From Stenotrophomonas sepilia (GTDB lineage Bacteria > Pseudomonadota > Gammaproteobacteria > Xanthomonadales > Xanthomonadaceae), in contig NZ_LXXZ01000025.1 in NCBI RefSeq assembly GCF_003244875.1, forward strand, positions 1-57,955: a stretch of DNA of 57,955 nt. The letters are read 5' to 3'. How positions within the stretch are numbered: the first letter of the stretch is position 1; each line of letters begins with the position of its first letter. The notes under the pieces are model-generated. The model searched no databases. It was not told where the DNA came from and worked only from the letters and a program-made list of their open reading frames with translations. The position numbers and the translations under genes were made by a program. Shown in pieces: positions 26,751-34,598 of this stretch.

Positions 26751-27053
26751 TCAGCCAGAACGCAATCCGAACCGCGGCCGCAGCAGCAACGCCAGCACCA
26801 GCACCGCCAGGAACGCGCCATAGGCATACAGCACCGCCAGCACCTGCGGCCAGATCGGGCCGGCGCCGGGCTGCACCACGCCAATGCGGTAGCCCCACAG
26901 CATCGACACGATGCTCAGCGCGAACGCCACGACCAGGGTGGTGCCATCGAACAGGCGCCGCCGCGCGCTGCGCGGCTGGCGCGGAAACAGCCAGTACAGG
27001 CTGCCCAGCAGCAGGAACCAGGGCAGGAACAGCAGCAGCGACAACCAGGCCAT
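26751..27053 (-). CDS. Hypothetical small membrane protein
   Basis: The 100-residue product has three hydrophobic segments (about 3-22, 41-60, 70-92) separated by short basic loops (PRQPRSARRRLF). No family is recognised. The ATG at 27053 has a well-placed GGAG six bases upstream; an ATG at 27065 lacks one. It is likely an integral inner-membrane protein of unknown role. Confidence 0.65.
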   Translation of the reverse strand: MAWLSLLLFLPWFLLLGSLYWLFPRQPRSARRRLFDGTTLVVAFALSIVSMLWGYRIGVVQPGAGPIWPQVLAVLYAYGAFLAVLVLALLLRPRFGLRSG

Positions 27054-27139
27054 CGCAGACTCCATGTCATCGCGCCAGAGGCGCGCGGACATCATGCCAT
27101 GGGTGCTGTGCCACGGTCGTGCCGGCGGGGGGCTTCCCT

Positions 27140-27235
27140 GTAGAGCCGAGCCCATGCTCGGCTGGGTAGCAAAGCAGCCGAGCGTGGGCTCGGCTCTACA
27201 GAGGCGGAGCCGAGTCGAGCATGGCTCGACTCTAC
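27140..27235. repeat. Cluster of three SMAG elements (GTAGAG type)
   Basis: Copies lie at 27140-27163 (direct), 27176-27199 and 27213-27235 (inverted). Their cores are GCCGAGCCCATGCTCGGC, the same with GTG in the loop, and GTCGAGCATGGCTCGAC. Stems covary: GCCGAGC and GTCGAGC variants keep complementarity. Confidence 0.9.
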
Positions 27236-27244
27236 GCCCGGCGA

Positions 27245-28540
27245 TCAGGCCGCTTCGCGCAGCGCGGCCAGGGCGGCCAGTACCGCGTCCACCTCGGCGC
27301 CCAGCTTGAACAGCTCGCTCTGCAGCTGGTCGCCCTGCTCTGCCTGCTTGATCACCGCGATCAGCTGGCCCGCATCACGTGGCGAATCGAAGCCTTCGCT
27401 CTGGATCAGCAGCGTGCCGTCACCAGCGGTCAGCTTGAAGTAGAAACGCCCATCCTTCTCGCGGTACTGCTTGAACTGCGGCGGCGCCACGCGGGCCACG
27501 CCGGCATCTTCGCTGGCGATGTCGCCCGCCGTGGACAGGTCGCGCAGGCCCACGGCGTGGCGCAGTTCTTCCAGCAGCGGTGCCGCCAACTGCTCGCGCA
27601 GCTGCTGGCCACGGCGCTTGAGCAACGCTTCGATCTTCTCCGGCTCGGCCATCAGCGCGTTGTAGCGCTCGCGCAGCGGCGACAGCTCGCTGTCGATACG
27701 CTCGAACAGCTGCTGCTTGGCGTCGCCCCAACTGATGCCGGCGGCGAAGGCCCTGGCGAATTCCGCGGTCTGTTCCGGCGTGGCGAACGCCTGGTACATC
27801 TGGAACAGCGCCGAGCCCTCGGTGTCCTTCGGCTCGCCCGGTGCGCGCGAGTCGGTCAGGATCGAGAACACCAGCTTCTTCAGCTCCTCGCGCGGCACGA
27901 ACAGCGGAATGGTGTTGTGGTAGCTCTTGCTCATCTTGCGGCCATCCAGGCCCGCCAGCGTCGCCACCTGCTCGTCGATCACCACGTCCGGCAGCGGGAA
28001 ATACTCCTTGCCGTACACGTGGTTGAAGCGCTGGGCGAAATCGCGCGCCATCTCGATGTGCTGGATCTGGTCACGGCCCACCGGTACCTGGTTGGCCTTG
28101 AAGATCAGGATGTCGGCCGCCATCAGCACCGGGTACATGAACAGGCCGGCGCTGACGCCTGCGTCCTCGTCCACGCCTTCCTCGCGGTTCTTGTCCACCG
28201 CCGCCTTGTAGGCGTGCGCGCGGTTGAGGATGCCCTTGCTGGCGATGGCGGTCAGGAACCACATCAGCTCGGTGGTCTCGCGGATGTCGCTCTGGCGGTA
28301 GAACCACACGTGTTCCGGGTCCAGGCCACAGGCCAGCCAGCTGGCCGCGATCTCCAGGGTCGCGCGCTGGGTGCGCTGCGGGTCCTGCGACTTGATCAGG
28401 CTGTGCAGGTCGGCCAGGAAGAAGAAGCTCTCGATGCCCGGCGCGCGGCTGGCCGCGATGGCCGGACGGATGGCGCCAACGTAGTTGCCCAGGTGGGGCG
28501 TGCCGGAGGGGGTGATGCCGGTAAGGACTCGGGTCGTCAT
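27245..28540 (-). CDS. trpS: Tryptophan--tRNA ligase with C-terminal DUF1508-like domain
   Basis: The 431-residue class I synthetase has the HIGH-type motif PHLGN (15-19) and KMSKS (202-206), with GRDQIQHIEMARD before it. It joins tryptophan to its tRNA in the cytosol. It is about 100 residues longer than E. coli TrpS. The extra C-terminus (about 350-400) reads VARVAPPQFKQYREKDGRFY and then LLIQSEGF, resembling a YegP-like DUF1508 domain. Such extended TrpS proteins exist in pseudomonads and xanthomonads. The start codon at 28540 fits the family N-terminus MTTRVLTGITPSG. Confidence 0.95.
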   Translation of the reverse strand: MTTRVLTGITPSGTPHLGNYVGAIRPAIAASRAPGIESFFFLADLHSLIKSQDPQRTQRATLEIAASWLACGLDPEHVWFYRQSDIRETTELMWFLTAIASKGILNRAHAYKAAVDKNREEGVDEDAGVSAGLFMYPVLMAADILIFKANQVPVGRDQIQHIEMARDFAQRFNHVYGKEYFPLPDVVIDEQVATLAGLDGRKMSKSYHNTIPLFVPREELKKLVFSILTDSRAPGEPKDTEGSALFQMYQAFATPEQTAEFARAFAAGISWGDAKQQLFERIDSELSPLRERYNALMAEPEKIEALLKRRGQQLREQLAAPLLEELRHAVGLRDLSTAGDIASEDAGVARVAPPQFKQYREKDGRFYFKLTAGDGTLLIQSEGFDSPRDAGQLIAVIKQAEQGDQLQSELFKLGAEVDAVLAALAALREAA

Positions 28541-28648
28541 GACTGCGTGGGGTAACCTTCGATGAACGGGGCCAGTTTACCTTGCACGCCACCAACCCCG
28601 TCAGGGCCCGCGGCGCGTTCATTCACCCAACCCCGCTGGAGACGCCCG

Positions 28649-29449
28649 ATGAAACGCCTGCTGCCCCTGCTGCTGATCCTGCCCCTGGCCGGCTTCCGCC
28701 CGGCGCCCATGCCGCCACCGGTGTACGACGGCGGCCCCGTACGCATGGCCCTGGTCGACCGCGACCGCGGTACCGAACTGCGCAGCTACTCCGCCGAGGG
28801 CCAGCGCTGGGTGGCCGGCGAGCGCGGCCACCGCTACGCCGTGCGCCTGTACAACGACAGCCCGCGTCGGGTGCTGGTGGTGCTGTCGGTGGACGGCGTC
28901 AACGCCATCTCCGGCGAAGATGCCGATCCCTCGCAGACCGGCTACGTGCTCAATCCCGGCCAGCGCGCCGACATCACCGGCTGGCGCAAGAGCCAGGACG
29001 AAGTGGCGCAGTTCGTGTTCAGCAGCCCCAGCGGCAGCTATGCCAGTCGCACCGGCCGCCCGGACAACATCGGCGTGGTCGGGGTGGCGGTGTTCGAGGA
29101 GGCGCGTCGCTGGTACCCGCAGCCGATCCTGCGACGTGGCGTGCCGCTGCCGGCACCGACCGCGCAAGCCGAGGCTGCCGCCGACGCCAGTGCCAGCCGC
29201 ATCGAGGGCTATGCCAGCAAGTCGCAGGCGCCAGCGCTGGGCACCGGCCACGGCGCACGTGAACACTCTTCGGTGCGCGATACCGACTTCGAACGGGCCA
29301 GCCGCAGCCCGGCCCAGGTTCTGCAGCTGCGCTACGACAGCGCCCGCAACCTGCGTGCGCGCGGCATCCTGGTCGATGCGCCCTCGCGCCTGCCGCGCGA
29401 ACCGCAGGCGTTCCCCAACCGCTACGTGCCGGACCCGCCGGCCCGCTGA
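28649..29449 (+). CDS. Secreted protein of unknown function
   Basis: The 266-residue product starts with a basic, strongly hydrophobic N-terminus (MKRLLPLLLILPLAG), likely a signal peptide. A beta-rich domain (about 40-165) with GYVLNPGQRADITGWRKSQD in the middle follows, then a Pro/Ala/Ser-rich tail. No domain name can be assigned confidently. GGAG lies 8 bases before the ATG. It is transcribed divergently from trpS and stands alone. Confidence 0.78.
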   Translation: MKRLLPLLLILPLAGFRPAPMPPPVYDGGPVRMALVDRDRGTELRSYSAEGQRWVAGERGHRYAVRLYNDSPRRVLVVLSVDGVNAISGEDADPSQTGYVLNPGQRADITGWRKSQDEVAQFVFSSPSGSYASRTGRPDNIGVVGVAVFEEARRWYPQPILRRGVPLPAPTAQAEAAADASASRIEGYASKSQAPALGTGHGAREHSSVRDTDFERASRSPAQVLQLRYDSARNLRARGILVDAPSRLPREPQAFPNRYVPDPPAR

Positions 29450-29462
29450 TCGTCCCGCGCAG

Positions 29463-29505
29463 ACAACACGACGCCCGCTACCTCACGGTGCGGGCGTCGT
29501 GTTGT
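29463..29505 (+). terminator. Long stem-loop between convergent genes
   Basis: A 16-base perfect stem (ACAACACGACGCCCGC and its complement) with an 11-base loop lies 14 bases past the upstream gene. Neither side has a T-run, so termination is plausible but not assured. Confidence 0.6.
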
Positions 29506-29522
29506 GGGGGAAACCAAAGCGC

Positions 29523-29744
29523 TTACTTGTAGTCCGGGTAGTCCTTGCTCACCGCGTCCTGGAACTCACGCACTTCCTTCTCCGCGCGGTCCTTGGCCCA
29601 GCCATAACGTTCCTGCAGGCGGCCGGCCAGATACTCGGCGTTGCCTTCGGCCACATCGAAATCGTCGTTGGTCAGATCGCCCCACTTGGCCTGCGCCTTG
29701 CCCTTCAGCTGCGACCACTTGCCGGAAATGATGTCTTTGTTCAT
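29523..29744 (-). CDS. CsbD-family stress protein
   Basis: The 73-residue protein matches the CsbD fold throughout: [20 protein letters not shown], then [19 protein letters not shown] near the end. It is highly charged and helical, with no signal peptide. CsbD-like proteins are general-stress induced in many bacteria and have no defined biochemical role. It lies convergent to the gene before it and is followed on the other side by the entericidin gene. Confidence 0.9.
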   Translation of the reverse strand: MNKDIISGKWSQLKGKAQAKWGDLTNDDFDVAEGNAEYLAGRLQERYGWAKDRAEKEVREFQDAVSKDYPDYK

Positions 29745-29896
29745 TGCTGGGAGTCCTTGATTGCAACGGCGTTCTTACCGTGGCTCCAGCTTCGCGCAGC
29801 CGCTGTTGAATGCCGGTCAACCGCCAATGAAATACACGCTCACCTGCTTGAATGGTTCACTACGCTTCGACACGTAGGCTGCAGAGAAACGCGCAA

Positions 29897-29932
29897 GCAA
29901 AAAGGCCGGGGAGATCCCCCCGGCCTTTTTGC
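29897..29932 (-). terminator. Bidirectional rho-independent terminator after the entericidin gene
   Basis: GGCCGGGG / CCCCGGCC with a short loop is flanked by five A and five T residues. It can therefore work in both directions; its nearest upstream gene is the leftward-reading entericidin. Confidence 0.9.
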
Positions 29933-29951
29933 TTTCCGTTCCACTTCAGGC

Positions 29952-30089
29952 TCAACGGCCCTTGGCGGCATCCTCAACCTTTTCACCGGCCTTCTGCACG
30001 TCCTTGCCGGCACCGGCCACGGTGTTGCAACCGGCCAGCAGGGCCACCGAGAACATCGACAACAGCATCAGGGCAACTACGCGCTTCAT
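29952..30089 (-). CDS. Entericidin A/B-family lipoprotein
   Basis: The 45-residue product has a lipoprotein signal (MKRVVALMLLSMFSVALLAGC, lipobox LLAGC with Cys21), then a small amphipathic, Lys/Glu/Ala-rich mature peptide (NTVAGAGKDVQKAGEKVEDA). That is the entericidin layout, where small lipoproteins are induced in stationary phase and may affect envelope integrity. AAGGAG lies 6 bases before the ATG, deciding the start at 30089 over longer frames. A terminator follows. Confidence 0.9.
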   Translation of the reverse strand: MKRVVALMLLSMFSVALLAGCNTVAGAGKDVQKAGEKVEDAAKGR

Positions 30090-30252
30090 GGGCTTCTCCT
30101 TGGGTTCGCCGCTATACCGCTTCATTCGCGGATGGGATTCTTTCGCTCGGCGGGAGGGCACCAATGCCCACTGCCGCCGCGTGAAGTGCAATCTGGCGGC
30201 AGGGGCGTGGAGCGGGCGTGAACGGTTCGGCGATCCGTTCAGCAGGGGACGG

Positions 30253-31173
30253 TCAGTCGCGCATCAGGGTGGACTTGCCGAACAGGCTTTCCACCAGGTC
30301 CACGGCCAGTTCGGCGGTGGCATTCTGCTTGTCCAGCAAGGGGTTGAGCTCGACGATGTCCAGCGAACCCATGCGCCCGGTGTCGGCGATCATTTCCATC
30401 ACCAGCTGCGCCTCCCGATAGTTCACCCCACCCGGCACCGTGGTGCCGACGCCCGGCGCGATGCTGGGGTCGAGGAAGTCGACATCGAAGCTGACATGCA
30501 GGTGGGTGTTCTCATCGATGCCGGCCAGCGCCGCTTCCACCGCGCGTTTCATGCCGTTCTCGTCGATGTAGCGCATGTCATAGACATCCACCTTGTGGGT
30601 CTTGATCAGGCGCTTCTCTTCCGGGTCCACCGAACGGATGCCGATCTGGTGCATCTGCGCCGGGGTGATCGCCGGTGCGCTGCCGCCCAGACGGGTCAGC
30701 GCGTCCGGGCCGAGGCCGCACAGGCAGGCCACCGGCATGCCGTGGATGTTGCCCGACGGCGTGACATCGCTGGTGTTGAAGTCCGAATGCGCGTCCAGCC
30801 ACAGCACGCGCAGATTCTTCCCCTGCTCGCGGCACCAGCGCGCGACGGCGGTGATCGAACCGATGCCCAGGCAATGGTCGCCACCGAGCATGATCGGCAT
30901 GCGCCCGGCCTGCAGCTCGGCGTAGCTGGCTTCCATCAGTGCGCGGTTCCAGGCCACCACCTCATCCAGGTGGCGGTAGCCCTCCACCGGCGCGGTCCAC
31001 GGGTTGCGCGGGCCATCCAGGTTGCCCACGTCGCGCACGTCCACGCCGCGCGCTTCCAGCGCCTCCGGCAGGCCCGCCACGCGCAGCGCCTCCGGCCCCA
31101 GCCGTGCGCCGCGATGGCCCGCACCGACATCGGTGGGAACGCCAATCAGGGATACGGAAATGGGATGGGCCAT
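30253..31173 (-). CDS. rocF: Arginase (ureohydrolase family)
   Basis: The 306-residue enzyme splits arginine into ornithine and urea. Manganese ligands are visible as His100 (GGDHCLG), Asp127/His129/Asp131 (WLDAHSDFN) and Asp230/Asp232 (SFDVDFLDPS). SIAPGVGTTVPGG matches arginases rather than agmatinases. The ribosome-binding site AGGAGG lies five bases before the ATG at 31173. The gene stands alone; no other arginine-catabolic gene is adjacent. Confidence 0.92.
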   Translation of the reverse strand: MAHPISVSLIGVPTDVGAGHRGARLGPEALRVAGLPEALEARGVDVRDVGNLDGPRNPWTAPVEGYRHLDEVVAWNRALMEASYAELQAGRMPIMLGGDHCLGIGSITAVARWCREQGKNLRVLWLDAHSDFNTSDVTPSGNIHGMPVACLCGLGPDALTRLGGSAPAITPAQMHQIGIRSVDPEEKRLIKTHKVDVYDMRYIDENGMKRAVEAALAGIDENTHLHVSFDVDFLDPSIAPGVGTTVPGGVNYREAQLVMEMIADTGRMGSLDIVELNPLLDKQNATAELAVDLVESLFGKSTLMRD

Positions 31174-31448
31174 GGGTGCCTCCTGCGGTGCGGAAAAAGA
31201 AGCACAGTCTAGCCAGAGCTGTGTGACACCACTCGCGGCGGTGCAGCAGGGCATGGGTCAGATCGCCGCGGCCTGCCAGCCGTATCCGGTCAGGCATTCC
31301 AGCGCTGGGTCGTCAGGAATTGGACCTTCCGCGATCCACCTCACATCCCGGTCGGTTTCGCCTCTTACGCAAGGCTGTTGTTGTGTCCACGCTGCGCAGG
31401 CACCCTGAAGGTGCCGCCTCACTTCCTCAATCATGGAGCTCCACGCGC

Positions 31449-31898
31449 ATGAAACATGCACTCAATGGACTTGCGGTACTGGCAATTGCCCTGGGCGGAC
31501 TGTTTCCCGCCGCTGCCAGTGCACCCTCGCAACGCATCACGCATACGGTGACCTCCGATGCGTATCCCATGCAGACGGCAGGCGCACGCCAGGTACTCGA
31601 CTGGGTGGCGCAGCGGGTGAAGCCGTCGTTCGCCCCGCAGGGCTACGGCAACGTACAGGTGGAACGACAGGCAGTCTCCGTAGGCCGTGCGTCTGCACGC
31701 TCGGACGAATCGATTCCCGGCAAGCTGCCGGACCAGGGCATTCCCGGTGAGATCTACCGGGTGGAAAACCTGCTTCCCGACGGCTCCATCCAGACGTGGG
31801 AATTCACCTGGGTGGAACCCTCATCCGGCCATGGCGGCGGCTGGGACGTAACCGGCTACACCTACAAGAAGGGAAACGACCCGGTGAACCAGCAGTAG
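31449..31898 (+). CDS. Secreted protein of unknown function
   Basis: The 149-residue product has a signal peptide (about 1-23, cleaving after AASA) and a polar mature part with no recognisable domain. A central region reads MQTAGARQVLDWVAQRVKPS and a later one VENLLPDGSIQTWEF. GGAG lies eight bases before the ATG at 31449. It converges with the DUF3011 gene and its function is unknown. Confidence 0.7.
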   Translation: MKHALNGLAVLAIALGGLFPAAASAPSQRITHTVTSDAYPMQTAGARQVLDWVAQRVKPSFAPQGYGNVQVERQAVSVGRASARSDESIPGKLPDQGIPGEIYRVENLLPDGSIQTWEFTWVEPSSGHGGGWDVTGYTYKKGNDPVNQQ

Positions 31899-31905
31899 CG
31901 GGACG

Positions 31906-31932
31906 GGGGGCAACGCGCACCGCGCTGCCCCC
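31906..31932. terminator. Bidirectional stem-loop between convergent genes
   Basis: GGGGGCA-a-CGCG pairs with CGCG-c-TGCCCCC around a CAC loop. T-runs are weak, so efficiency is uncertain. Confidence 0.55.
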
Positions 31933-31954
31933 TTAGACACGCCGCCGCCGCGCC

Positions 31955-32725
31955 TCAACCGCCGCGGCGGCGAACCGGCGTCAGGCTCTGCACCTGGCCG
32001 CTGTTGCGCATCATGCACAGGAAGCGGCCATCCGGATAATCGATGATGAGTTCCTGGTAATCGCTGCCCACCGGCATCTGGGTGACCAGCGCGCCCTGAG
32101 CGCCCTTGCGCATGTTGCAGGCGCCCAACGCGGTATCGCCTGCCGGCGCCGGGGTGGTCACCGAAGACACATTGCGGAACACCGCGCGGCAGCCGCCATT
32201 GACCCACACCGAGTGCCGCGACAGGCCCCAGTTCTTACCTTCCTCGCATCGGGTGTGGCTGAGCTGGCGCACGATTTCCACATTGCCGCGGGTATTCAGA
32301 TCGCACGACACCTGCTGCTCGTCAGTGGATTCGCAGGTGACTTCGCGCGGTAGCGCGGCGTCGCCGGTAGCAACCTCGCGCGGGTGTGCGCCATTTGCGG
32401 CGGGCGCAGATGTTCCACTGGCGCTGACCTGGCAGATGCCGTTGGCGCCGCCACGGCCGGTATAGCTGATCTGCGGCGTACCGTCATCGCTGCGGCTGAT
32501 CGACAGGGTGATGCCGCTGTTGGCGTCGCGGGCTTCGAAATAGCGGTCGTTGAAACGTTTCAGCGTGGCCTCGCGGCCCTGCACATAGACCGACCCGCCA
32601 TCGTCTGCGTGAACATCGATGTCGCCCGGGCAGCTGGCGTTGAAGAACGGCACGGCGGCCATGGCCGGGGCCACGAAAGCGGCGGACAACAATGCGGAGG
32701 TGAGCGACAGGGCATGGCGACGCAT
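31955..32725 (-). CDS. DUF3011-type secreted protein
   Basis: The 256-residue protein has a signal peptide (about 1-23, AMAA) and several cysteine pairs. The segment with VTCESTDEQQVSC, followed by IVRQLSHTRCEEGKNWG and SVWVNGGCRAVF, has the Cys spacing and 'WG...iWV..GCrA' pattern of DUF3011 domains, common in xanthomonad envelope proteins. The C-terminal 60 residues form a separate beta-rich piece. The function of DUF3011 is unknown; disulfides suggest a periplasmic or extracellular location. Confidence 0.75.
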   Translation of the reverse strand: MRRHALSLTSALLSAAFVAPAMAAVPFFNASCPGDIDVHADDGGSVYVQGREATLKRFNDRYFEARDANSGITLSISRSDDGTPQISYTGRGGANGICQVSASGTSAPAANGAHPREVATGDAALPREVTCESTDEQQVSCDLNTRGNVEIVRQLSHTRCEEGKNWGLSRHSVWVNGGCRAVFRNVSSVTTPAPAGDTALGACNMRKGAQGALVTQMPVGSDYQELIIDYPDGRFLCMMRNSGQVQSLTPVRRRGG

Positions 32726-33308
32726 GTGCGGCTTCCGAAGGGCATGTATCCCCAGTATGTGTCGGGGGTCTGCAAATGGTCTGTGAGGAGAATCAAAAAA
32801 GCCGGCAGCGCATTCGGGCGTTTGTGTTTGCTATGGTAGCTGTGGAGCCTTGCCCGGGCTGTTAAGTCACCTTTACTTCGTGGGCCAGCTCAGGGCATAC
32901 GGCAGCGATGGTTCGGGCAGATTTCTCGCTGATGGCGCCACTGCGCAATCTGTCGCTTCTGGCCTTGCGATGCCCGAAACGGGCCAAACGCGATAATTCA
33001 TTTTTCCTTTCAGATCTCCCGATGCCATCGAAACAAACGACTGGCAGGCGGTGATTTCACGTGCGCATGATGAATCGCCACCTGCAAAGGTGGCCGGGTC
33101 TTCCAAGCCCGCGTAATCGATGCTGTATACGCTTGCCAGCCGGCGCCGTCTTCCCAAGCGGCGCCGGCTGGCAATCCGTTCGCCGATCGACGGCGGGCGG
33201 TGCGTGGGGGCCCCGTGCCCGCCGGCTCATCGATTCCCGGTCTTGGAAGCCACGCATCGCCCGCCACCCTGCCGTGGCGGCACCTCTGTTCCTGCCGAGG
33301 ATGCCCGC
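32726..33308. other. Intergenic region with structured repeats, no convincing gene
   Basis: About 580 bases without a supportable gene. The left half (to about 33060) has only unremarkable short frames. The right half is a dense set of inverted repeats, listed separately. Local composition becomes less GC-rich towards 33030. Confidence 0.6.
33077..33279. repeat. Nested inverted-repeat structure upstream of a small unknown gene
   Basis: Outer hairpins GCCACCT/AGGTGGC (33077-33094) and CGCCAC/GTGGCG (33262-33279) bracket two mutually complementary blocks. These are GTCTTCCAAGCCCGCGTAAT plus CGATG (33098-33122) and the complementary 33228-33251. Inside lies a perfect 16-base stem, TTGCCAGCCGGCGCCG and its complement (33133-33174, ten-base loop). 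A GC-rich inner hairpin around GGGGCCCC (about 33193-33223) adds to it. The whole can fold into one multi-branched structure of about 200 nt. No family is recognised. Confidence 0.65.
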
Positions 33309-33713
33309 ATGTCCAGAACCTACCACCCGTACCTGACCGCCACCCTCGGCGAGGCGGCTCTGCGCCTGCCACCTGAACTGGCGCAGCCATTGGAAGCCGC
33401 TTTCGCCGCTGCGAACGAAGCGCCTGCGTCCATCAACCTGCCCAGCTGCCTGCAGCGCATCCGCGCCGGTGATGCCGCCGATGGACAGCCGTGGACGGGG
33501 CCCGCCAGCACACCCGGCCAAGCGGTGGCCGCCGCGCGCCGGGATCGCGCCGCGGTTGGCCTGGTGTCGTTGTTGGAGCTGTATCACGCCACCGAGCGCG
33601 TGCGCGTGGACGGGGAAGAGAAGGACGACATCGGCGACGGCACCCGCGAAGGGCTGATGCTGGCCTGCCGGGGGCTGGCGGAGTATGTGGCGTTGCAGGT
33701 GGGTGGGAGGTAG
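33309..33713 (+). CDS. Hypothetical soluble protein
   Basis: The 134-residue product starts MSRTYHPYLTATLGEAALRL. It is mainly helical, with no signal peptide or membrane segment. Two Cys occur at about 47 and 119. A C-terminal helix (GLMLACRGLAEYVALQ) resembles a recurring end in small uncharacterised proteins but cannot be assigned. It lies directly downstream of the nested inverted repeats. The coding composition is normal for this genome, unlike the two genes after it. Confidence 0.6.
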   Translation: MSRTYHPYLTATLGEAALRLPPELAQPLEAAFAAANEAPASINLPSCLQRIRAGDAADGQPWTGPASTPGQAVAAARRDRAAVGLVSLLELYHATERVRVDGEEKDDIGDGTREGLMLACRGLAEYVALQVGGR

Positions 33714-33941
33714 CTGGCGAGAGCATCTGCACAACCACTTGGATTCTACTTCGTTGTGGAATGTTTCCTTGCACTCGCACACGCGCGACTCGTTACCGAG
33801 GGTGATACTCGACGACACCGACAGATACTCAATACCAAGACCGAAGTCACATCCACCCCTGTCGATCTCATGTCAACTGCTCCGCGTGGTTTCGAAACCA
33901 CGGTGCACCACGCATCCTTCTAGACCAAGGAGAGATCTAGC

Positions 33942-34544
33942 ATGAGAATGAATTCCAAGAGCATATTGGCCGCCTCCACTATCGCATTGGGAAGCGCACT
34001 CCTGTTCACAGGTTGCAATCTGAAGAGTGTTCGAGCTTATGGCGAGTGCAGCGGAAAACAAACAGGTGGAGGGGAATGCAAGGCGGGTATGGAAGTTATC
34101 TGGGAAGGGGACGGTGGTGGGAAGAAGAGCATTTACAACTCCCTGCTGTCGTCTCTTAGCGTGCTTCCAGATGCCGCGATGTTTGAGCTGGATACATCCG
34201 GATCAACCATACCGTATCCTGCCACGGGCAATGCGGTACTTCGGGTAAAGAACGTCGCTACGGGCGCAATCAGCGCGTCCCAGACGTTTTCATGGGTCAG
34301 GACAGGCACAGTGATCCGAGTTGCAGACCCAAACGCCGTGAATGCTTGGATTTACGCCAATGTGGGTAATGGTGATGCCTTGAGCTACGACCTGCTCCCC
34401 TTCCATTCGGCATACGGTAGTGGCCCGCAGGTTATCGCTGGGCAGGCCAAACAGGAGGGCATTATCAAGGCGAGCTACTACCTGGAGTTCGAAGGACGGG
34501 ATTGCGTCAACCACCCGTCGCCGCACTTGTGCATGGAGATGTAG
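33942..34544 (+). CDS. Lipoprotein of unknown function, low-GC island gene 1
   Basis: The 200-residue product has a lipoprotein signal (about 1-25) with lipobox LLFTGC. The mature part contains Cys pairs near the start (GECSGKQTGGGECK) and end (CVNHPSPHLC), and beta-rich sequence between them. AAGGAGAG lies before the ATG. The codon and base composition are markedly less GC-rich than neighbours, with frequent A/T third positions, suggesting horizontal acquisition. It shares orientation with another lipoprotein gene 54 bases downstream. No known family is recognised. Confidence 0.75.
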   Translation: MRMNSKSILAASTIALGSALLFTGCNLKSVRAYGECSGKQTGGGECKAGMEVIWEGDGGGKKSIYNSLLSSLSVLPDAAMFELDTSGSTIPYPATGNAVLRVKNVATGAISASQTFSWVRTGTVIRVADPNAVNAWIYANVGNGDALSYDLLPFHSAYGSGPQVIAGQAKQEGIIKASYYLEFEGRDCVNHPSPHLCMEM

Positions 34545-34598
34545 TAAACAACAGAAGATGCGGGTGCGCCTTAAGCGCCCGCGCCTTTGGGAGAAAGG

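Noticed and set aside
30090..30191. Longer N-terminus for the entericidin gene
   Set aside because: The AAGGAG site and lipobox spacing point to the ATG at 30089.
33098..33122. CTTCCAA loop resembling a tRNA-Gly (TCC) anticodon arm
   Set aside because: No matching acceptor, D or T arms can be found around it, so it is not a tRNA gene.
33057..33818. Minus-strand open frame through the nested repeats
   Set aside because: It crosses the inverted-repeat structure and the antisense of the small gene at 33309; no ribosome-binding site or domain.
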